64,000 bases of DNA from Variovorax sp. HW608. GTDB lineage: Bacteria; Pseudomonadota; Gammaproteobacteria; Burkholderiales; Burkholderiaceae_C. The stretch covers positions 7,094,229-7,158,228 of the forward strand of contig NZ_LT607803.1 in assembly GCF_900090195.1 (NCBI RefSeq), read 5' to 3'. Of the stretch, positions 21,658 through 31,881 are shown one piece after another. The notes below the pieces were generated by a model, which saw only the letters and a program-made list of their open reading frames with translations, did not search any database and was not told the DNA's origin. The translations under genes and the position numbers were made by a program. Every line of letters begins with the position of its first letter. Position 1 is the first letter of the stretch.

Positions 21658-22931
21658 GCGCACGCGCGCCGGCGATCGGCATCGACTTCGGGACCTCGAA
21701 TTCCGCCGTCGCCTTCGTGGCCGACGACGGGTTGGCACGGGCCCTGCCGCTCGAAGGCGCAGCGACCACCATTCCGACGGCGATCTTCTTCAATGCCGAA
21801 GACCGCAGCACCCACTTCGGTCGCGAGGCGATCTCGCTCTACCTGGCCGGCGTCGAGGGCCGGCTGATGCGCTCGCTCAAGAGCCTGCTCGGAAGCTCGT
21901 TGATGCAGGAGCAGACCGAGGTCTTCGGCGGGCGGATCGGCTTCGAGGACATCATCACCCTCTTCCTCACCGAGCTCGGCAGCCGTGCGCGCGCACAGCT
22001 CGGTGCCCGGCCGGGCCGTGTCGTGATCGGCCGTCCGGTCCACTTCGTCGACGATGACGAGGCGCGCGACCGGCAGGCCGAAGACACGCTGCGCCGCGCT
22101 GCCAGGAGCGCGGGCTTTGGCGAGGTCAGCTTCCAGTACGAACCTCTTGCCGCCGCGTTCGACTACGAGCGGCGCGTGGAGAAGGAGTCGCTGGTACTCA
22201 TCGTCGACATCGGCGGCGGCACCTCGGACTTCACGGTGGTGCGCCTCGACCCGGAACGCATGTCGAACGGCGATCGCGCCGCGGAGGTCCTGGCCACGAC
22301 CGGCGTGCACATCGGCGGCACGGACTACGACCAGCGGCTCAGCCTCGAATGCGCGATGCCCGAGTTCGGATTCCGCCATATCGGCCCAGAGGGGCGCGAG
22401 GTGCCGAGCCGGACCTTCTTCGACCTCTCGTCATGGCATCTGATCAACTGGCTGTACGCGCCCAAGGCGGTCCGCCAGGTGCAGGAGCTGCGCACCAGCT
22501 ACGCCGACACCCGGCTGCACGATCGGCTGATGAATGTGCTCCTGAACCGCGAAGGGCACCGGGTTGCCAGCGAAGTCGAAGCCGCGAAGATCCGTGCCTC
22601 GACGACGAACGCCGACGTCTCCATCGACCTCTCGTGCGGCGAGCGCGATCTTGCCGTCGCCCTCACTGCCGAAGGCATGGCACGGCACCTCGGGCCCCTG
22701 CTCGCGCGCGTGATCGCCTGCGCCCAGGATTGCGTGCGCCTGGCCGCGCTCGGCAACGATGGGCTGGATGCGATCTACCTGACCGGCGGCTCGTCGGCGC
22801 TGCGCCCGTTCCAGCAGGCGCTCGCCTGCGCATTCCCCGGCGCGAAGATCATCGAGGGCGATTTCTTCGGCGGCGTGGCGGCCGGCCTCGCCTACACGGC
22901 GGCCGGCACGCGGGCGGCCCAGGCGGCATGA
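21654..22931 (+). CDS. Hsp70 family (YegD-like) ATPase
   Basis: A 425-residue actin/Hsp70-fold ATPase resembling YegD. Phosphate 1 is [15 protein letters not shown] near the N-terminus. Phosphate 2 is [18 protein letters not shown], and the adenosine motif [11 protein letters not shown] lies near the C-terminus. It lacks the long substrate-binding domain and lid of DnaK, so it is not a classical chaperone. The start appears to be a TTG overlapping the lysS stop; no ATG is found before the phosphate 1 motif. The stop overlaps the next start (ATGA). Client and role are unknown. Confidence 0.88.
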
Positions 22932-23452
22932 AGTACCTCGCCGCATACCCTGCGGCGCTGCGGGCCCAGGTCGAGCAGGTCATCGCGCAAGGCCGGCTCG
23001 CCAATCTGCTGCGCGGACGCTACGGCGACGCGCACGACATCCGCACGGATCGCGCGCTCTATGACTACGTGAGCGAACTCAAGGGCGAATTCCTGCGCAA
23101 TGCCGAGCCGCTATCGAAGGTGGCCTTCGACAGCAAGCTCCACGTGATCCGCAACGCGCTCGGCACGCACACGACCGTCTCGCGTGTGCAGGGCAGCCGG
23201 TTGAAATCCAAGCACGAGATCCGTGTCGCGAGCCTGTTCAAGGAAGTCCCGCCCGAATGGCTGCGCATGATCGTCGTGCACGAACTGGCCCACATCAAGG
23301 TGCGGGGGCACGACAAGGCCTTCTACCAGCTCTGCACGCACATGGAGCCGGCCTATCACCAGTACGAGTTCGATCTGCGGCTGTACCTCACGCACCTCGA
23401 CGGCGGCGGCGAGCGGCTCTGGTCCGCGGCCGCCGCGCCCGGGAGCCCGTAG
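22928..23452 (+). CDS. YgjP-like zinc metallopeptidase domain protein
   Basis: A 174-residue protein of the YgjP/DUF45 family, related to SprT/WLM-type metallopeptidases. The zinc motif is HELAHIKVRGHDKAFY (HExxH, with a third His five residues on), followed by the CTHMEPAYHQYEFDLRLYL helix. The N-terminus has no signal peptide, so it is probably cytoplasmic. It is translationally coupled to the Hsp70-like gene before it and converges on nagZ with no gap. Substrates are not known for this family. Confidence 0.85.
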   Translation: MKYLAAYPAALRAQVEQVIAQGRLANLLRGRYGDAHDIRTDRALYDYVSELKGEFLRNAEPLSKVAFDSKLHVIRNALGTHTTVSRVQGSRLKSKHEIRVASLFKEVPPEWLRMIVVHELAHIKVRGHDKAFYQLCTHMEPAYHQYEFDLRLYLTHLDGGGERLWSAAAAPGSP

Positions 23453-24526
23453 TCAGGGCTTGGGCAGCATCTGGGCGGCGCGCCGGTACGCGGCGGATTG
23501 CATCAGCGCATCCCAGCCCAGGGCCGGCGTGGCGGGCAACAGGCTTGTGCGACGCGCTTCGCTCGTCGGGTTCGGCTTCCACCGGCCCTCGCGGGCCGCG
23601 GCGGCGAAGCCGCCCAGCAGCGCATCCAGCACCGCGCCGTCGCCGACGCTCTGGTTGCACAGCAGCGCCAGATCGCAGCCGGCGTCCAAGGCGGCCAGGG
23701 CCGCATCGACATAGCTGAGCGACTCGCCATCGATCTGCCGCGCCGCCTCCATGCTGAGGTCGTCGCTGAACACCGCGCCATCGAAGCCGAGCTTGCCGCG
23801 CAGGATCTCCTGCAGCCATTTCGCGGAGAAGCCCGCGGGCCGCGCATCGACCCTGGGATAGATCACGTGCGCCGGCATCACCGCCGCCAGAGAGCCGACG
23901 AGCCAGTCGTAGGGCCGCGCATCGTCCGCCAGGATCGCCTTGAGGCTGCGCCGGTCGACCGGGATCGCCACGTGCGAATCGGCCTTGACGAAGCCGTGTC
24001 CCGGAAAGTGCTTGCCGCAATTGGCCATGCCGGCCTGCAGCAGTCCATGCATCAGGCTGCGGGCGAGCAGCGCGACGACGCGCGGATCGCGATGAAAGCT
24101 GCGATCGCCGATCACGCTGCTTTCGCCGTAGTCGAGATCGAGCACGGGCGCAAAGCTGAAGTCGACCCCGCAGGCGCGCAGCTCGGCCGCCAGCACATGA
24201 CCGCAGGCGACCGCAAGCTGCGTCGCCCGCAGCGCGTCCTTCATCCACAACTCGCCCAGCGTGCGCATCGACGGCAGCCGCGTGAACCCGTCGGTGCGGA
24301 ATCGCTGCACGCGGCCGCCCTCGTGGTCGACGCAGATCAGGATGTCCGGACGGATCGCCTTGATCTCGGCATTGAGGGCGCACATCTGCGCGCGGCCCTG
24401 CCAGTTGCGGGCGAAATGGATCACGCCGCCCACCAGCGGGTCGGCGAGCCGTCGGCGGTCGGCCGCGTTCAGTTCGGTCCCCGCGACGTCGATGATCAGC
24501 GGGGCATGCATGGCAGTTTCAGTCAT
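23453..24526 (-). CDS. nagZ: Beta-N-acetylhexosaminidase (cell-wall recycling)
   Basis: This family GH3 enzyme removes N-acetylglucosamine from anhydromuropeptides in the cytoplasm during peptidoglycan recycling. The 357-residue protein shows the GH3 motifs [28 protein letters not shown] (catalytic His loop) and [10 protein letters not shown], which holds the nucleophile Asp. The ATG at 24526 is preferred; the frame is open to 24652 through the acpS tail. It overlaps the 3' end of acpS by 8 bp and is the last gene of the long minus-strand block. Confidence 0.95.
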   Translation of the reverse strand: MTETAMHAPLIIDVAGTELNAADRRRLADPLVGGVIHFARNWQGRAQMCALNAEIKAIRPDILICVDHEGGRVQRFRTDGFTRLPSMRTLGELWMKDALRATQLAVACGHVLAAELRACGVDFSFAPVLDLDYGESSVIGDRSFHRDPRVVALLARSLMHGLLQAGMANCGKHFPGHGFVKADSHVAIPVDRRSLKAILADDARPYDWLVGSLAAVMPAHVIYPRVDARPAGFSAKWLQEILRGKLGFDGAVFSDDLSMEAARQIDGESLSYVDAALAALDAGCDLALLCNQSVGDGAVLDALLGGFAAAAREGRWKPNPTSEARRTSLLPATPALGWDALMQSAAYRRAAQMLPKP

Positions 24527-24998
24527 GTTTTGTCGCCGGGCGCCCCAAGACAAAATGCGCCCCCTCGGGGGGCAGCGAGGACACGGCGTGCCGAGCGTGG
24601 GGGTCTGTGATTCGTTCCACCACGACGAAGCTCGCCGCATAGTCGGTTTCATCTGTCACCGTGACGTGGGCCGAGAGGCCCTGCGCTTCGAACCAGTTCT
24701 TGAGCTCGCCGTGCAACACGATCACCGGCTTGCCGCTCTTCTGGTTGACGATCTCGCACAGGCGCCAGCTCATCGGCATCCGCATGCCGAGCCCGATGGC
24801 CTTGCTGAAGGCTTCCTTGGCGGAAAAGCGCGTGGCGAGATAGCGCAGGCCGCGCTTCGGCCAGCGCGCGCTGCGCGCCTGCCAGACCGCGAACTCGGCG
24901 TCGCCCAGGACCTTGCGCGCGAAGCGCTCGCCCTGGCGCTCCAGGGTCGCCGAGATGCGCCGGACATCGCAGATGTCGGTCCCGATGCCGTAGATCAC
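24519..24998 (-). CDS. acpS: Holo-ACP synthase with repeat-encoded C-terminal tail
   Basis: It transfers 4'-phosphopantetheine from CoA to the Ser of apo-ACP. The family motifs are [14 protein letters not shown] (metal-binding Asp) and [12 protein letters not shown] (catalytic Glu/Lys). The start is a GTG at 24998 that overlaps the pdxJ stop. The enzyme is normally about 126-130 residues; here the frame runs to 159. The extra 29 residues after about Ile130 are encoded by a GC-palindrome-rich stretch resembling intergenic DNA. It is followed by nagZ. Confidence 0.92.
   Translation of the reverse strand: MIYGIGTDICDVRRISATLERQGERFARKVLGDAEFAVWQARSARWPKRGLRYLATRFSAKEAFSKAIGLGMRMPMSWRLCEIVNQKSGKPVIVLHGELKNWFEAQGLSAHVTVTDETDYAASFVVVERITDPHARHAVSSLPPEGAHFVLGRPATKHD
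24541..24606 (-). repeat. Palindromic intergenic-type repeat inside the acpS 3' end
   Basis: The segment contains GCCCCC-TC-GGGGGGC at 24559-24573, which on the minus strand shares the GCCCCCCGAGGGGG core with the hairpin at 1257-1272. It also contains a CGGC-GTG-CCG hairpin at about 24585-24594. It lies entirely within the acpS reading frame downstream of the conserved domain. Confidence 0.55.
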
Positions 24999-25765
24999 CG
25001 CGGAGCCTGCTCGCCGGCTTCTTCGATGCGCCGCAGGTATTCGCGCGTGGCGGCGGCGTAGCCCAGCTCCAGTGCATCGGAGACGAAGGCGTGGCCGATC
25101 GACACCTCGCGCACGCCGGGCACCGCGCGCAGGAACGCGCTCAGGTTGTCGCGGCTCAGGTCGTGGCCGGCATTGACTTCCAGACCGGCTGCCTGCGCCG
25201 CGCGCGCCGCCTCGGCATAGAGCCGCAGCACCGCATCCGCGTTCGGCGTGTCGCGCGACGCCGCATAGCCCTCGGTGTAGAGCTCGACGCGGTCGGCACC
25301 GACCGCCTTGGCCGCCGCCATCATGTCGGGATTCGGGTCCATGAACAGGCTCACGCGCACGCCCAGGGCCTTGGCCTCCGCGATGACCGGGCGCAGGCGC
25401 TCGGCATCCTCCGGAAAGCTCCATCCGTGGTCGCTGGTCGACTGGGTCTCGCTGTCCGGCACGAAGGTCGCCTGGTGCGGACGCAGCTCGCGCACGAACT
25501 CCATCAGGTTGTGGAAGGGATTGCCTTCGATGTTGAACTCGACGGCAGGCCACGCCTTGCGCAGCAACTCCGACAGGTCGCGCACGTCCTGCGGACGGAT
25601 GTGCCGCTGGTCGGGCCGCGGATGCACGGTGATGCCATGCGCGCCGGCATCGAGGCACGTCGACGCCGCGAACAACACGCTCGGAATGCCGAGCTTGCGC
25701 GTGTTGCGCACCAGCGCGACCTTGTTGAGATTGACCGACAGGGCGGTGGAATTGGAGGAGCTCAT
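24995..25765 (-). CDS. pdxJ: Pyridoxine 5'-phosphate synthase
   Basis: It condenses aminoacetone phosphate with deoxyxylulose phosphate to make the vitamin B6 ring. The 256-residue TIM barrel has the family motifs [29 protein letters not shown] and [23 protein letters not shown] is the central loop. The ATG at 25765 overlaps the recO stop (ATGA), and its own stop overlaps the acpS GTG. recO-pdxJ-acpS is a conserved gene order. Confidence 0.96.
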   Translation of the reverse strand: MSSSNSTALSVNLNKVALVRNTRKLGIPSVLFAASTCLDAGAHGITVHPRPDQRHIRPQDVRDLSELLRKAWPAVEFNIEGNPFHNLMEFVRELRPHQATFVPDSETQSTSDHGWSFPEDAERLRPVIAEAKALGVRVSLFMDPNPDMMAAAKAVGADRVELYTEGYAASRDTPNADAVLRLYAEAARAAQAAGLEVNAGHDLSRDNLSAFLRAVPGVREVSIGHAFVSDALELGYAAATREYLRRIEEAGEQAPR

Positions 25766-26520
25766 AGGGCTTGCAGGTCCCGCATCATCTGCCGCGTACG
25801 CAGCGTTGCAACGCCGCAATGGTAGTTGAGCAAGGTTCGCAATTGGGTGCGCAGGGCGCCATTGACCCCGGCGCACGCGCGGAGCGTGGCGACGAACGGC
25901 GCCTGATCGTCGAGCGCGGCCTGCAACGCCTGCCAGTCGGCGCCCTGCAACGAGGGCTCGCCTTCGAAGGCTTCGCGCAGGCCTGCTTCCGGCACGAGGG
26001 CGTAGCGGGTCGCGGCATCGAGCGGCGCGAGCGTGAGCGTCTGCGCGTCCAGCGCCGGCAGCAAGCCGACTTCGCGCAGCAGCAGCAGCTCGAAGGCGCG
26101 CAGCGCGGCGGACTGCGTCGCGGCCTGGGCCGCCGCGTGGTCGCCGGCAAGCACCTGCACCACGCCCGCGTAGGCATCGAAAAGCGCCTCGTGCGGGTCG
26201 TCGCGCGCCAGCAGGCGCAGCAGCAGTTCGTTGACGTAGTAGCCCGAGAGCAGCGCCTCGCCGGTCGGCATCACGTGGCCGCCCATCCATTCGGCGCTCT
26301 TGAGCGTGCGGATCTCCGCATCGCCGGAAAAGCCGAGTTGCAGCGGCTGCAGCGGCAGCAGCACCGGCCGGAAATTGGAACTCGGCCGCTTCGCCCCCTT
26401 GGCCACGAGCGCGATGCGGCCGTGGTGGCGGGCGAAGACCTCGAGGATCAGGCTGGACTCGCTCCAGTCGTAGTGGTGGAGCACATAGGCCGGCTCATTC
26501 GAGACACGCTTGACGGCCAC
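25762..26520 (-). CDS. recO: DNA repair protein RecO
   Basis: It acts in the RecFOR pathway, helping load RecA on SSB-coated single-stranded DNA. The 252-residue protein has the N-terminal OB-fold ([19 protein letters not shown], then [17 protein letters not shown]) and the helical C-terminal domain. It begins with a GTG directly after the era stop. The zinc-binding Cys set of some RecO proteins is not seen, which is common in Proteobacteria. Confidence 0.94.
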   Translation of the reverse strand: MAVKRVSNEPAYVLHHYDWSESSLILEVFARHHGRIALVAKGAKRPSSNFRPVLLPLQPLQLGFSGDAEIRTLKSAEWMGGHVMPTGEALLSGYYVNELLLRLLARDDPHEALFDAYAGVVQVLAGDHAAAQAATQSAALRAFELLLLREVGLLPALDAQTLTLAPLDAATRYALVPEAGLREAFEGEPSLQGADWQALQAALDDQAPFVATLRACAGVNGALRTQLRTLLNYHCGVATLRTRQMMRDLQAL

Positions 26521-27462
26521 TCACTCATACCCGAAGGAACGCACGCGGGCCTCGTCGTCGGCCCAGCCGGAACGCACCTTGACCCAGAGCTCGATGAAGA
26601 CCTTGGCGTCCATGAGCTTCTCGAGCTCCTGACGCGTCTCGGTGCCGATGCGCTTGATGCGCTCGCCCTTGTCGCCGATGACCATCGCCTTGTGGCTGTC
26701 GCGCTCCACGACGATGGTCGCGGCGATCCTGACCAGGCGCTTCTGACCCTTGCGCGCCGGCGGCTCCTCGGTGAACTTGTCGATCACCACGGTCGAGGTG
26801 TAGGGCAGCTCGTCGCCGGTCAGGCGGAACAGTTTCTCGCGCACCATCTCGCTGGCCAGGAACTGCTCGCTGCGGTCGGTGAGCTCGTCCTCGCCATACC
26901 ACCACGGCTGCTGCGGCAGGTACTTCTCGCAGATGCCGAAGAGGCGCTCGACGTCCTTCGGATTCTTGGCCGACATCGGCACGAACTCGGCAAAGGCGTG
27001 CTTTTGCTGCATGCCCTGCAGCCACGGTGCGATGTCGGCGCGGCGATGCACGTGGTCCAGCTTGTTGGCGATCAGCACCGTGGGGATGCCGGCGCCGAGC
27101 AGCTTGAGCACCCGTTCGTCCGCCGCGGTGAAGCTGCCGGCCTCGACCACGAACAGGATCAGATCGACGTCGGAAACCGCACCGACCACCGTCTTGTTGA
27201 GCGACCGGTTCAGCGCATTGGCGTGCAGCGTCTGGAAACCCGGCGTGTCGACGAACACGAACTGCGTCGCACCCAGCGTGCGCATGCCGGTGATGCGGTG
27301 CCGGGTGGTCTGCGCCTTGCGCGAGGTGATGCTGATCTTCTGGCCGACCAGTGCATTGAGCAGCGTCGACTTGCCCACATTGGGCTTGCCGACGATGGCC
27401 ACCAGTCCGCAGCGCTGCGATTCGGGAGAAGAAGCGGTGGCGGGGTCGATGGGTTCGTTCAT
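26521..27462 (-). CDS. era: GTPase Era
   Basis: This Ras-like GTPase binds 16S rRNA and assists 30S maturation. The 313-residue protein has G1 [13 protein letters not shown]3 DTPGF and G4 NKLDH in the GTPase domain, then a C-terminal KH domain with the [11 protein letters not shown] loop. The ATG at 27462 gives the usual short N-terminus and overlaps the rnc stop. The rnc-era-recO order is conserved across Proteobacteria. Confidence 0.96.
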   Translation of the reverse strand: MNEPIDPATASSPESQRCGLVAIVGKPNVGKSTLLNALVGQKISITSRKAQTTRHRITGMRTLGATQFVFVDTPGFQTLHANALNRSLNKTVVGAVSDVDLILFVVEAGSFTAADERVLKLLGAGIPTVLIANKLDHVHRRADIAPWLQGMQQKHAFAEFVPMSAKNPKDVERLFGICEKYLPQQPWWYGEDELTDRSEQFLASEMVREKLFRLTGDELPYTSTVVIDKFTEEPPARKGQKRLVRIAATIVVERDSHKAMVIGDKGERIKRIGTETRQELEKLMDAKVFIELWVKVRSGWADDEARVRSFGYE

Positions 27463-28157
27463 GGGGATGCCTTCGCGCCGCGCGCCTTGAGCCGGATCAA
27501 CATCGCCGCCGCAGCGGCCTGTTCGGCGGCACGGCGCGAGCCGCCGATGCCGTGTTCGTGCAGCCCCAGATCGGGCGCTTCGCATTGGACTTCGAAGGTC
27601 TGCTTGTGCGCAGCGCCGAGCGTTCCGACCACGCGATAGACCGGCAACTTCATTTTGTGGCCCTGAAGCCATTCCTGCAATTCGGTCTTCGGGTCCTTGG
27701 CGGCCGCTTCCATGCGCGGATTGATTTCCACGGATTCGTAAAGGCGCTGAACCAGCGCCTGCGCGGCGCCGAAGCCGGCGTCGAGATAGACCGCGCCGAT
27801 CACCGCCTCGAGCGCGTCGGCGAGGATCGACGGCCGGTTCTGGCCACCCGAGCGCGCCTCGCCTTCGCCCAGTCGCAGAAGCGGCGACAGCGCGAGCTTG
27901 AGCGCGAGCTGGTGCAGCGTGTCCTGCTTGACCAGATTGGCGCGGACCCGGGAAAGGTCGCCCTCCGCCATCGAGTTCAGCCGCGTGTACAAGAGGTGCG
28001 AGACGGCGAGGCTGAGCACCGAATCGCCCAGGAATTCGAGCCGCTCGTTGTGGTCGGCCGAGAAACTGCGATGCGTCAGCGCGCGCTGCAGGAGCCGAGG
28101 GTCGGCAAACGAATACCGGAGCCGCGTCTGGAGCGCGGCGAGGCCACCTTCGTTCAC
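27459..28157 (-). CDS. rnc: Ribonuclease III
   Basis: It cleaves double-stranded RNA in rRNA precursors and mRNAs. The 232-residue protein has the catalytic signature [14 protein letters not shown] at residues 37-50, with Glu38, Glu41 and Asp45. A C-terminal dsRNA-binding domain starts at about residue 157 ([20 protein letters not shown]). It overlaps era by four bases. Confidence 0.96.
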   Translation of the reverse strand: MNEGGLAALQTRLRYSFADPRLLQRALTHRSFSADHNERLEFLGDSVLSLAVSHLLYTRLNSMAEGDLSRVRANLVKQDTLHQLALKLALSPLLRLGEGEARSGGQNRPSILADALEAVIGAVYLDAGFGAAQALVQRLYESVEINPRMEAAAKDPKTELQEWLQGHKMKLPVYRVVGTLGAAHKQTFEVQCEAPDLGLHEHGIGGSRRAAEQAAAAAMLIRLKARGAKASP

Positions 28158-28185
28158 TGTGCGGCCAGCCTGGAAGTGGGAGCCA

Positions 28186-28542
28186 TCAGCTCGAACGGCC
28201 GCGGTACTTCAGCAGGAGGTAGGCGGGCCCGAAGAGGTGGATCTCGCGGTCATAGGCGAAGGAGACGACGACCTTGTCGCCGTCCTTTCGCACCTCGAGG
28301 TCCTTGCCGGTGACGGAGGTGAAGTCGTCGATCGCCTGCGCGCGATCGAAGATGGCGCGGACTTCGGGCACGGTCGTGCCCTCCTTCGCCTTGTTGGCAG
28401 CCTTCGTGATGGCCTGGTACTCGATCAGGGTGGGGATCACCTGCGCCACCACCACGCCGACACAGGCCAGCACGATCGCCACGAACAGCAGCCCGATGAA
28501 CGAAATCCCGCGCTGCTTCTGACTTGCCACTAAAGACTTCAT
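28186..28542 (-). CDS. DUF4845 membrane-anchored protein
   Basis: A 118-residue protein of the DUF4845 family, regularly found between lepB and rnc in Beta- and Gammaproteobacteria. The N-terminus resembles a prepilin-like leader: [20 protein letters not shown] at residues 10-29 forms a single membrane span. The rest is a small alpha/beta domain likely in the periplasm. The ATG at 28542 is the start nearest the hydrophobic segment. Function is unknown; the stable position suggests a link with secretion or RNA processing. Confidence 0.85.
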   Translation of the reverse strand: MKSLVASQKQRGISFIGLLFVAIVLACVGVVVAQVIPTLIEYQAITKAANKAKEGTTVPEVRAIFDRAQAIDDFTSVTGKDLEVRKDGDKVVVSFAYDREIHLFGPAYLLLKYRGRSS

Positions 28543-28571
28543 GCCCTCTTCCCTATGTGAACACCGAATAA

Positions 28572-29543
28572 TTATTGGAACGTGCCGATGCGCCGCCAGT
28601 CGCTGAAATTCATCCAGATCAGGAATGCCTTGCCGACGATGTTCCGGTCCGGGACGAATCCCCAATAGCGCGAATCCAGCGAATTGTCGCGGTTGTCGCC
28701 CATCATGAAGTAATACCCCGGAGGCACCTTGCACATCACGCCTTCAACACTGTAGCGGCAATTTTCCTGAAAAGGGAACGCCATGATTTCCGCTTCGGAG
28801 AGTCCGGCACGGCGGGCGTCGTCATTGAGGATGTCGTGCTGCGTGCCATTGAGGTTCTCGCCGTATTGCTTGAGGTAGCGCATCGTCTCCTCGTCGAAAT
28901 AGTCCGGAATGGCGTCCTTGCTGACCGGCTGGCCGTTGATCGTCAGCTTCTTGTTGAGGTAGGCCACCTCGTCGCCCGGCACGCCGACCACCCGCTTGAT
29001 GTAGTCCATGCTCGGCTTGGGCGGATAGCGGAACACCATGACGTCGCCACGCGCCGGCGGCCGGCCGTCGGTGATCTTGGTGTTGACGACCGGCAGGCGC
29101 AGGCCGTAGACGAACTTGTTGACCAGGATCAGGTCGCCGACGAGCAGCGTCGGCATCATCGAGCCGGAAGGGATCTTGAAGGGCTCGGCCAAGAACGAGC
29201 GCAACAGGAACACCACCAGGATCACCGGGAACAGCCCCGCGGTCCAGTCCAGCCACCAGGGCTGCATGAGCAGCCGTTCGCTCGCCTTGGCGTCGACGGT
29301 GTCGACCTGGGTGATGCCCTGGCGGGCGAGTTCCTCGCGCCGGTTCGTGAGCGAAGCCTCGAGCGAAGCCGCGGCACGCTGCCGCCTCGGAAGGAAATAG
29401 AAGCGTTCGGCCAGCCAGTAGATGCCGGTGACGACGGTGGCGAGGAACAGCAGGAGGGCAAAGTTGCCTTCGACCGCACCGAAATACCAGGCACCGATAT
29501 AGCCGACGAAGGCCGCGAGAATCAACGAGGTGATAAATGCCAT
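28572..29543 (-). CDS. lepB: Signal peptidase I
   Basis: It removes signal peptides from exported proteins at the periplasmic face of the inner membrane. The 323-residue protein has N-terminal spans at about residues 1-45 and 102-116. The catalytic dyad is Ser128 in PSGSMMPT and Lys183 in YIKRVVGVPGD. Box E GDNRDNSLDSRYWGF lies near the C-terminus. It follows lepA by 3 bp on the same strand. Confidence 0.96.
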   Translation of the reverse strand: MAFITSLILAAFVGYIGAWYFGAVEGNFALLLFLATVVTGIYWLAERFYFLPRRQRAAASLEASLTNRREELARQGITQVDTVDAKASERLLMQPWWLDWTAGLFPVILVVFLLRSFLAEPFKIPSGSMMPTLLVGDLILVNKFVYGLRLPVVNTKITDGRPPARGDVMVFRYPPKPSMDYIKRVVGVPGDEVAYLNKKLTINGQPVSKDAIPDYFDEETMRYLKQYGENLNGTQHDILNDDARRAGLSEAEIMAFPFQENCRYSVEGVMCKVPPGYYFMMGDNRDNSLDSRYWGFVPDRNIVGKAFLIWMNFSDWRRIGTFQ

Positions 29544-29546
29544 CTT

Positions 29547-31358
29547 TTAGTCTTCGACTTGCAGGATGGCGAGAAAGGCCTCTTGAGGGACCTCGACCGA
29601 GCCGATCTGCTTCATTCTTTTCTTGCCCGCCTTCTGCTTTTCGAGCAGCTTGCGCTTGCGGGTGATATCGCCGCCATAGCATTTGGCGAGCACGTTCTTG
29701 CGCAGCGCCTTGATTGTCTCACGCGCAATGATGTTGGCCCCGATGGCCGCCTGGATCGCGACGTCGAACATTTGCCGCGAAATGATCTCGCGCATCTTGC
29801 CCACGACCGCGCGCGCACGGTACTGGCTCTGGCTGCGGTGGACGATGATCGACAGCGCGTCGACCTTGTCGCCGTTGAGCAGGATGTCGACCTTGACGAC
29901 ATCCGACGCGCGGTATTCCTTGAACTCGTAGTCCATCGACGCATAGCCGCGGCTGACCGATTTCAGCTTGTCGAAGAAATCGAGCACGATCTCGCCGAGC
30001 GGCATCTCGTAGGTCAGCATGACCTGCCGGCCGTGGTAGGCCATGTTCATCTGGACGCCGCGCTTCTGGTTGGCGAGCGTCATCACGGCGCCCACGTACT
30101 CCTGCGGCATGTAGATGTGCACGGTGACGATCGGCTCGCGGATCTCCGCCATGCGGCCGACGTCGGGCATCTTGGACGGGTTCTCGACCATGATGACCTC
30201 GCCGTCGCTCTTCACGACCTGGTAGACCACGCTGGGCGCGGTCGTGATGAGGTCCTGGTCGAACTCGCGCTCCAGGCGCTCCTGAACGATCTCCATGTGC
30301 AGCAGCCCGAGGAAGCCGCAGCGGAATCCGAAGCCGAGCGCCTGCGACACCTCGGGCTCGTAGTGCAGCGAGGAATCGTTGAGCTTGAGCTTCTCGAGCG
30401 CATCGCGCAGCGAGTCGTACTCGCTCGCCTCGGTCGGGTAGAGGCCGGCGAACACCTGCGGCTGGATTTCCTTGAAGCCGGGCAGCGGCTCGGTCGCAGT
30501 GGCTGCCGCGCCGCCGGTTCCGGTCTTGATCTGAGTGACCGTATCGCCGACCTTCGCGGCCTGCAGTTCCTTGATGCCCGCGATGATGTAGCCCACTTCG
30601 CCGGCCTCGAGCGACTCGCGCGCCTCGTTCGCCGGCGTGAACACACCGAGGTTGTCGGCGTTGTAGCTGGCGCCCGAAGCCATCATCTTGATGCGGTCGC
30701 CCTTCGCGAGACGGCCATCCACCACACGCACGAGCATCACGACGCCCACGTAGGCATCGAACCAGCTGTCGATGATCATGGCGCGCAGAGGCCCGTCGGG
30801 ATTGCCGCGCGGCGACGGCACCTTGGCGACGATCGCTTCGAGGATCTCGTCGATCCCCATGCCGGTCTTCGCCGAGCACGGAATGGCTTCGGACGCATCG
30901 ATGCCGATCACGTCTTCGATCTCGGCCTTTGCGTTCTCGGGATCCGCCTGCGGCAGATCCATCTTGTTGAGCACGGGCACCACTTCGACCCCGAGGTCGA
31001 GCGCGGTGTAGCAGTTCGCCACGGTCTGCGCTTCCACACCCTGGCTCGCATCGACGACGAGCAGCGCGCCTTCGCATGCAGAAAGCGAGCGACTCACTTC
31101 ATAAGAGAAGTCGACATGGCCCGGCGTGTCGATCAGATTGAGGTTGTAGACCTGTCCATCGCGCGCCTTGTAGTGCAGCGCCGCGGTCTGTGCCTTGATG
31201 GTTATCCCACGCTCTTTCTCGATGTCCATCGAGTCGAGCACTTGCGCTTCCATCTCGCGCTCGGCGAGACCACCGCAACGTTGGATCAAGCGATCCGCAA
31301 GCGTCGACTTGCCGTGATCGATGTGCGCAATGATCGAAAAATTTCTGATGTGATTCAT
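29547..31358 (-). CDS. lepA: Elongation factor 4 (LepA)
   Basis: This ribosome-associated GTPase is related to EF-G and supports translation under stress and initiation. The 603-residue protein has G1 [15 protein letters not shown]3 DTPGHVDF and G4 NKMDLP, then EF-G-like domains and the LepA-specific C-terminal region ([20 protein letters not shown]). The ATG at 31358 is used; a TTG lies immediately before it. A terminator-like hairpin sits 53-87 bp upstream in the leader. Confidence 0.97.
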   Translation of the reverse strand: MNHIRNFSIIAHIDHGKSTLADRLIQRCGGLAEREMEAQVLDSMDIEKERGITIKAQTAALHYKARDGQVYNLNLIDTPGHVDFSYEVSRSLSACEGALLVVDASQGVEAQTVANCYTALDLGVEVVPVLNKMDLPQADPENAKAEIEDVIGIDASEAIPCSAKTGMGIDEILEAIVAKVPSPRGNPDGPLRAMIIDSWFDAYVGVVMLVRVVDGRLAKGDRIKMMASGASYNADNLGVFTPANEARESLEAGEVGYIIAGIKELQAAKVGDTVTQIKTGTGGAAATATEPLPGFKEIQPQVFAGLYPTEASEYDSLRDALEKLKLNDSSLHYEPEVSQALGFGFRCGFLGLLHMEIVQERLEREFDQDLITTAPSVVYQVVKSDGEVIMVENPSKMPDVGRMAEIREPIVTVHIYMPQEYVGAVMTLANQKRGVQMNMAYHGRQVMLTYEMPLGEIVLDFFDKLKSVSRGYASMDYEFKEYRASDVVKVDILLNGDKVDALSIIVHRSQSQYRARAVVGKMREIISRQMFDVAIQAAIGANIIARETIKALRKNVLAKCYGGDITRKRKLLEKQKAGKKRMKQIGSVEVPQEAFLAILQVED

Positions 31359-31412
31359 CAACGGGAACGCTTAAGTACTTGAATTGGCTCGGGCACAGCG
31401 GGCAACGGACAA

Positions 31413-31445
31413 GAAAAAAGGGCGCGTCCACAAGAGACGCGCCCT
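31413..31445 (-). terminator. Intrinsic terminator in the lepA leader
   Basis: Read on the minus strand, a perfect 10-bp stem (31436-31445 with 31419-31428, 7-base loop) is followed by six U residues. It lies 53 bp upstream of the lepA ATG and far downstream of the mucD terminator. It therefore ends either a short independent transcript or an attenuated lepA leader. Confidence 0.8.
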
Positions 31446-31825
31446 GAACCAACAAGCAATGGCAACTGCAGTAGTTGGAACTTCATTGTAGGCAAAAAGG
31501 GGGGCGCGTACATTGGGGCCAAGGCCCCCGGACGGTCGTTGCAGGTCAGCAACAGCACACTTATAAACAACTTATCAACAGCGTCGGTGGAGCAATTCCT
31601 TAACAACTTGTGGGCGAACTGTGGACCGTCGGTGGACGGACCGCAGGCATCTCGCATCGTGAAGAACCCGCCTCCGCTTATGCGATGACCATGGGCTGCG
31701 GGCCCCCTATTCTACCGAAAACCATTATTAGCGGCCCCATAAGTCAGTAAACGCTAACAAATGAGAGGCTCCAACCGCCCCCAAATTTTTTTTCTGGCCG
31801 GTGCGGCCGTGGCGCGACAACGTCG
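31446..31825 (-). other. Non-coding gap between mucD and lepA
   Basis: About 380 bp between the mucD terminator and the lepA leader terminator, with lower GC than its surroundings. A TACAAT (minus strand, 31485-31490) is a plausible -10 box, though no good -35 is seen; it would start a transcript of roughly 65 nt ending at the terminator at 31413. TTATCAACA at 31572-31580 resembles a DnaA box, but only one is present. An open frame of 99 codons crosses the region and ends at the lepA ATG. It uses codons rare in the neighbours and is not called. Confidence 0.5.
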
Positions 31826-31863
31826 AAAAAATGGCCCCAAACCCGACTGCGGGGTGGGGCCAC
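31826..31863 (-). terminator. Terminator after mucD
   Basis: On the minus strand a GTGGCCCCA...TGGGGCCA stem is followed by six U residues (plus-strand A-run 31826-31831), 19 bp after the mucD stop. It closes the rpoE-mucABD transcript. Confidence 0.8.
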
Positions 31864-31881
31864 TTGACGCCTTGGGTCTGA

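Noticed and set aside
28575..31382. Long plus-strand open frame over lepB and lepA
   Set aside because: It is antisense to two well-supported genes and reads as a compositional shadow with no recognisable domain.
31560..31590. Possible origin-like DnaA box in the AT-rich mucD-lepA gap
   Set aside because: Only a single imperfect DnaA-box-like sequence (TTATCAACA) is present, with no cluster and no dnaA/dnaN or partition genes nearby.
31358..31657. A 99-codon frame ending exactly at the lepA ATG
   Set aside because: It uses codons that are rare in neighbours (TTA, ATA, AGG), lacks a well-spaced ribosome-binding site and crosses a strong terminator hairpin. The coincidence with the lepA start is noted but not enough.
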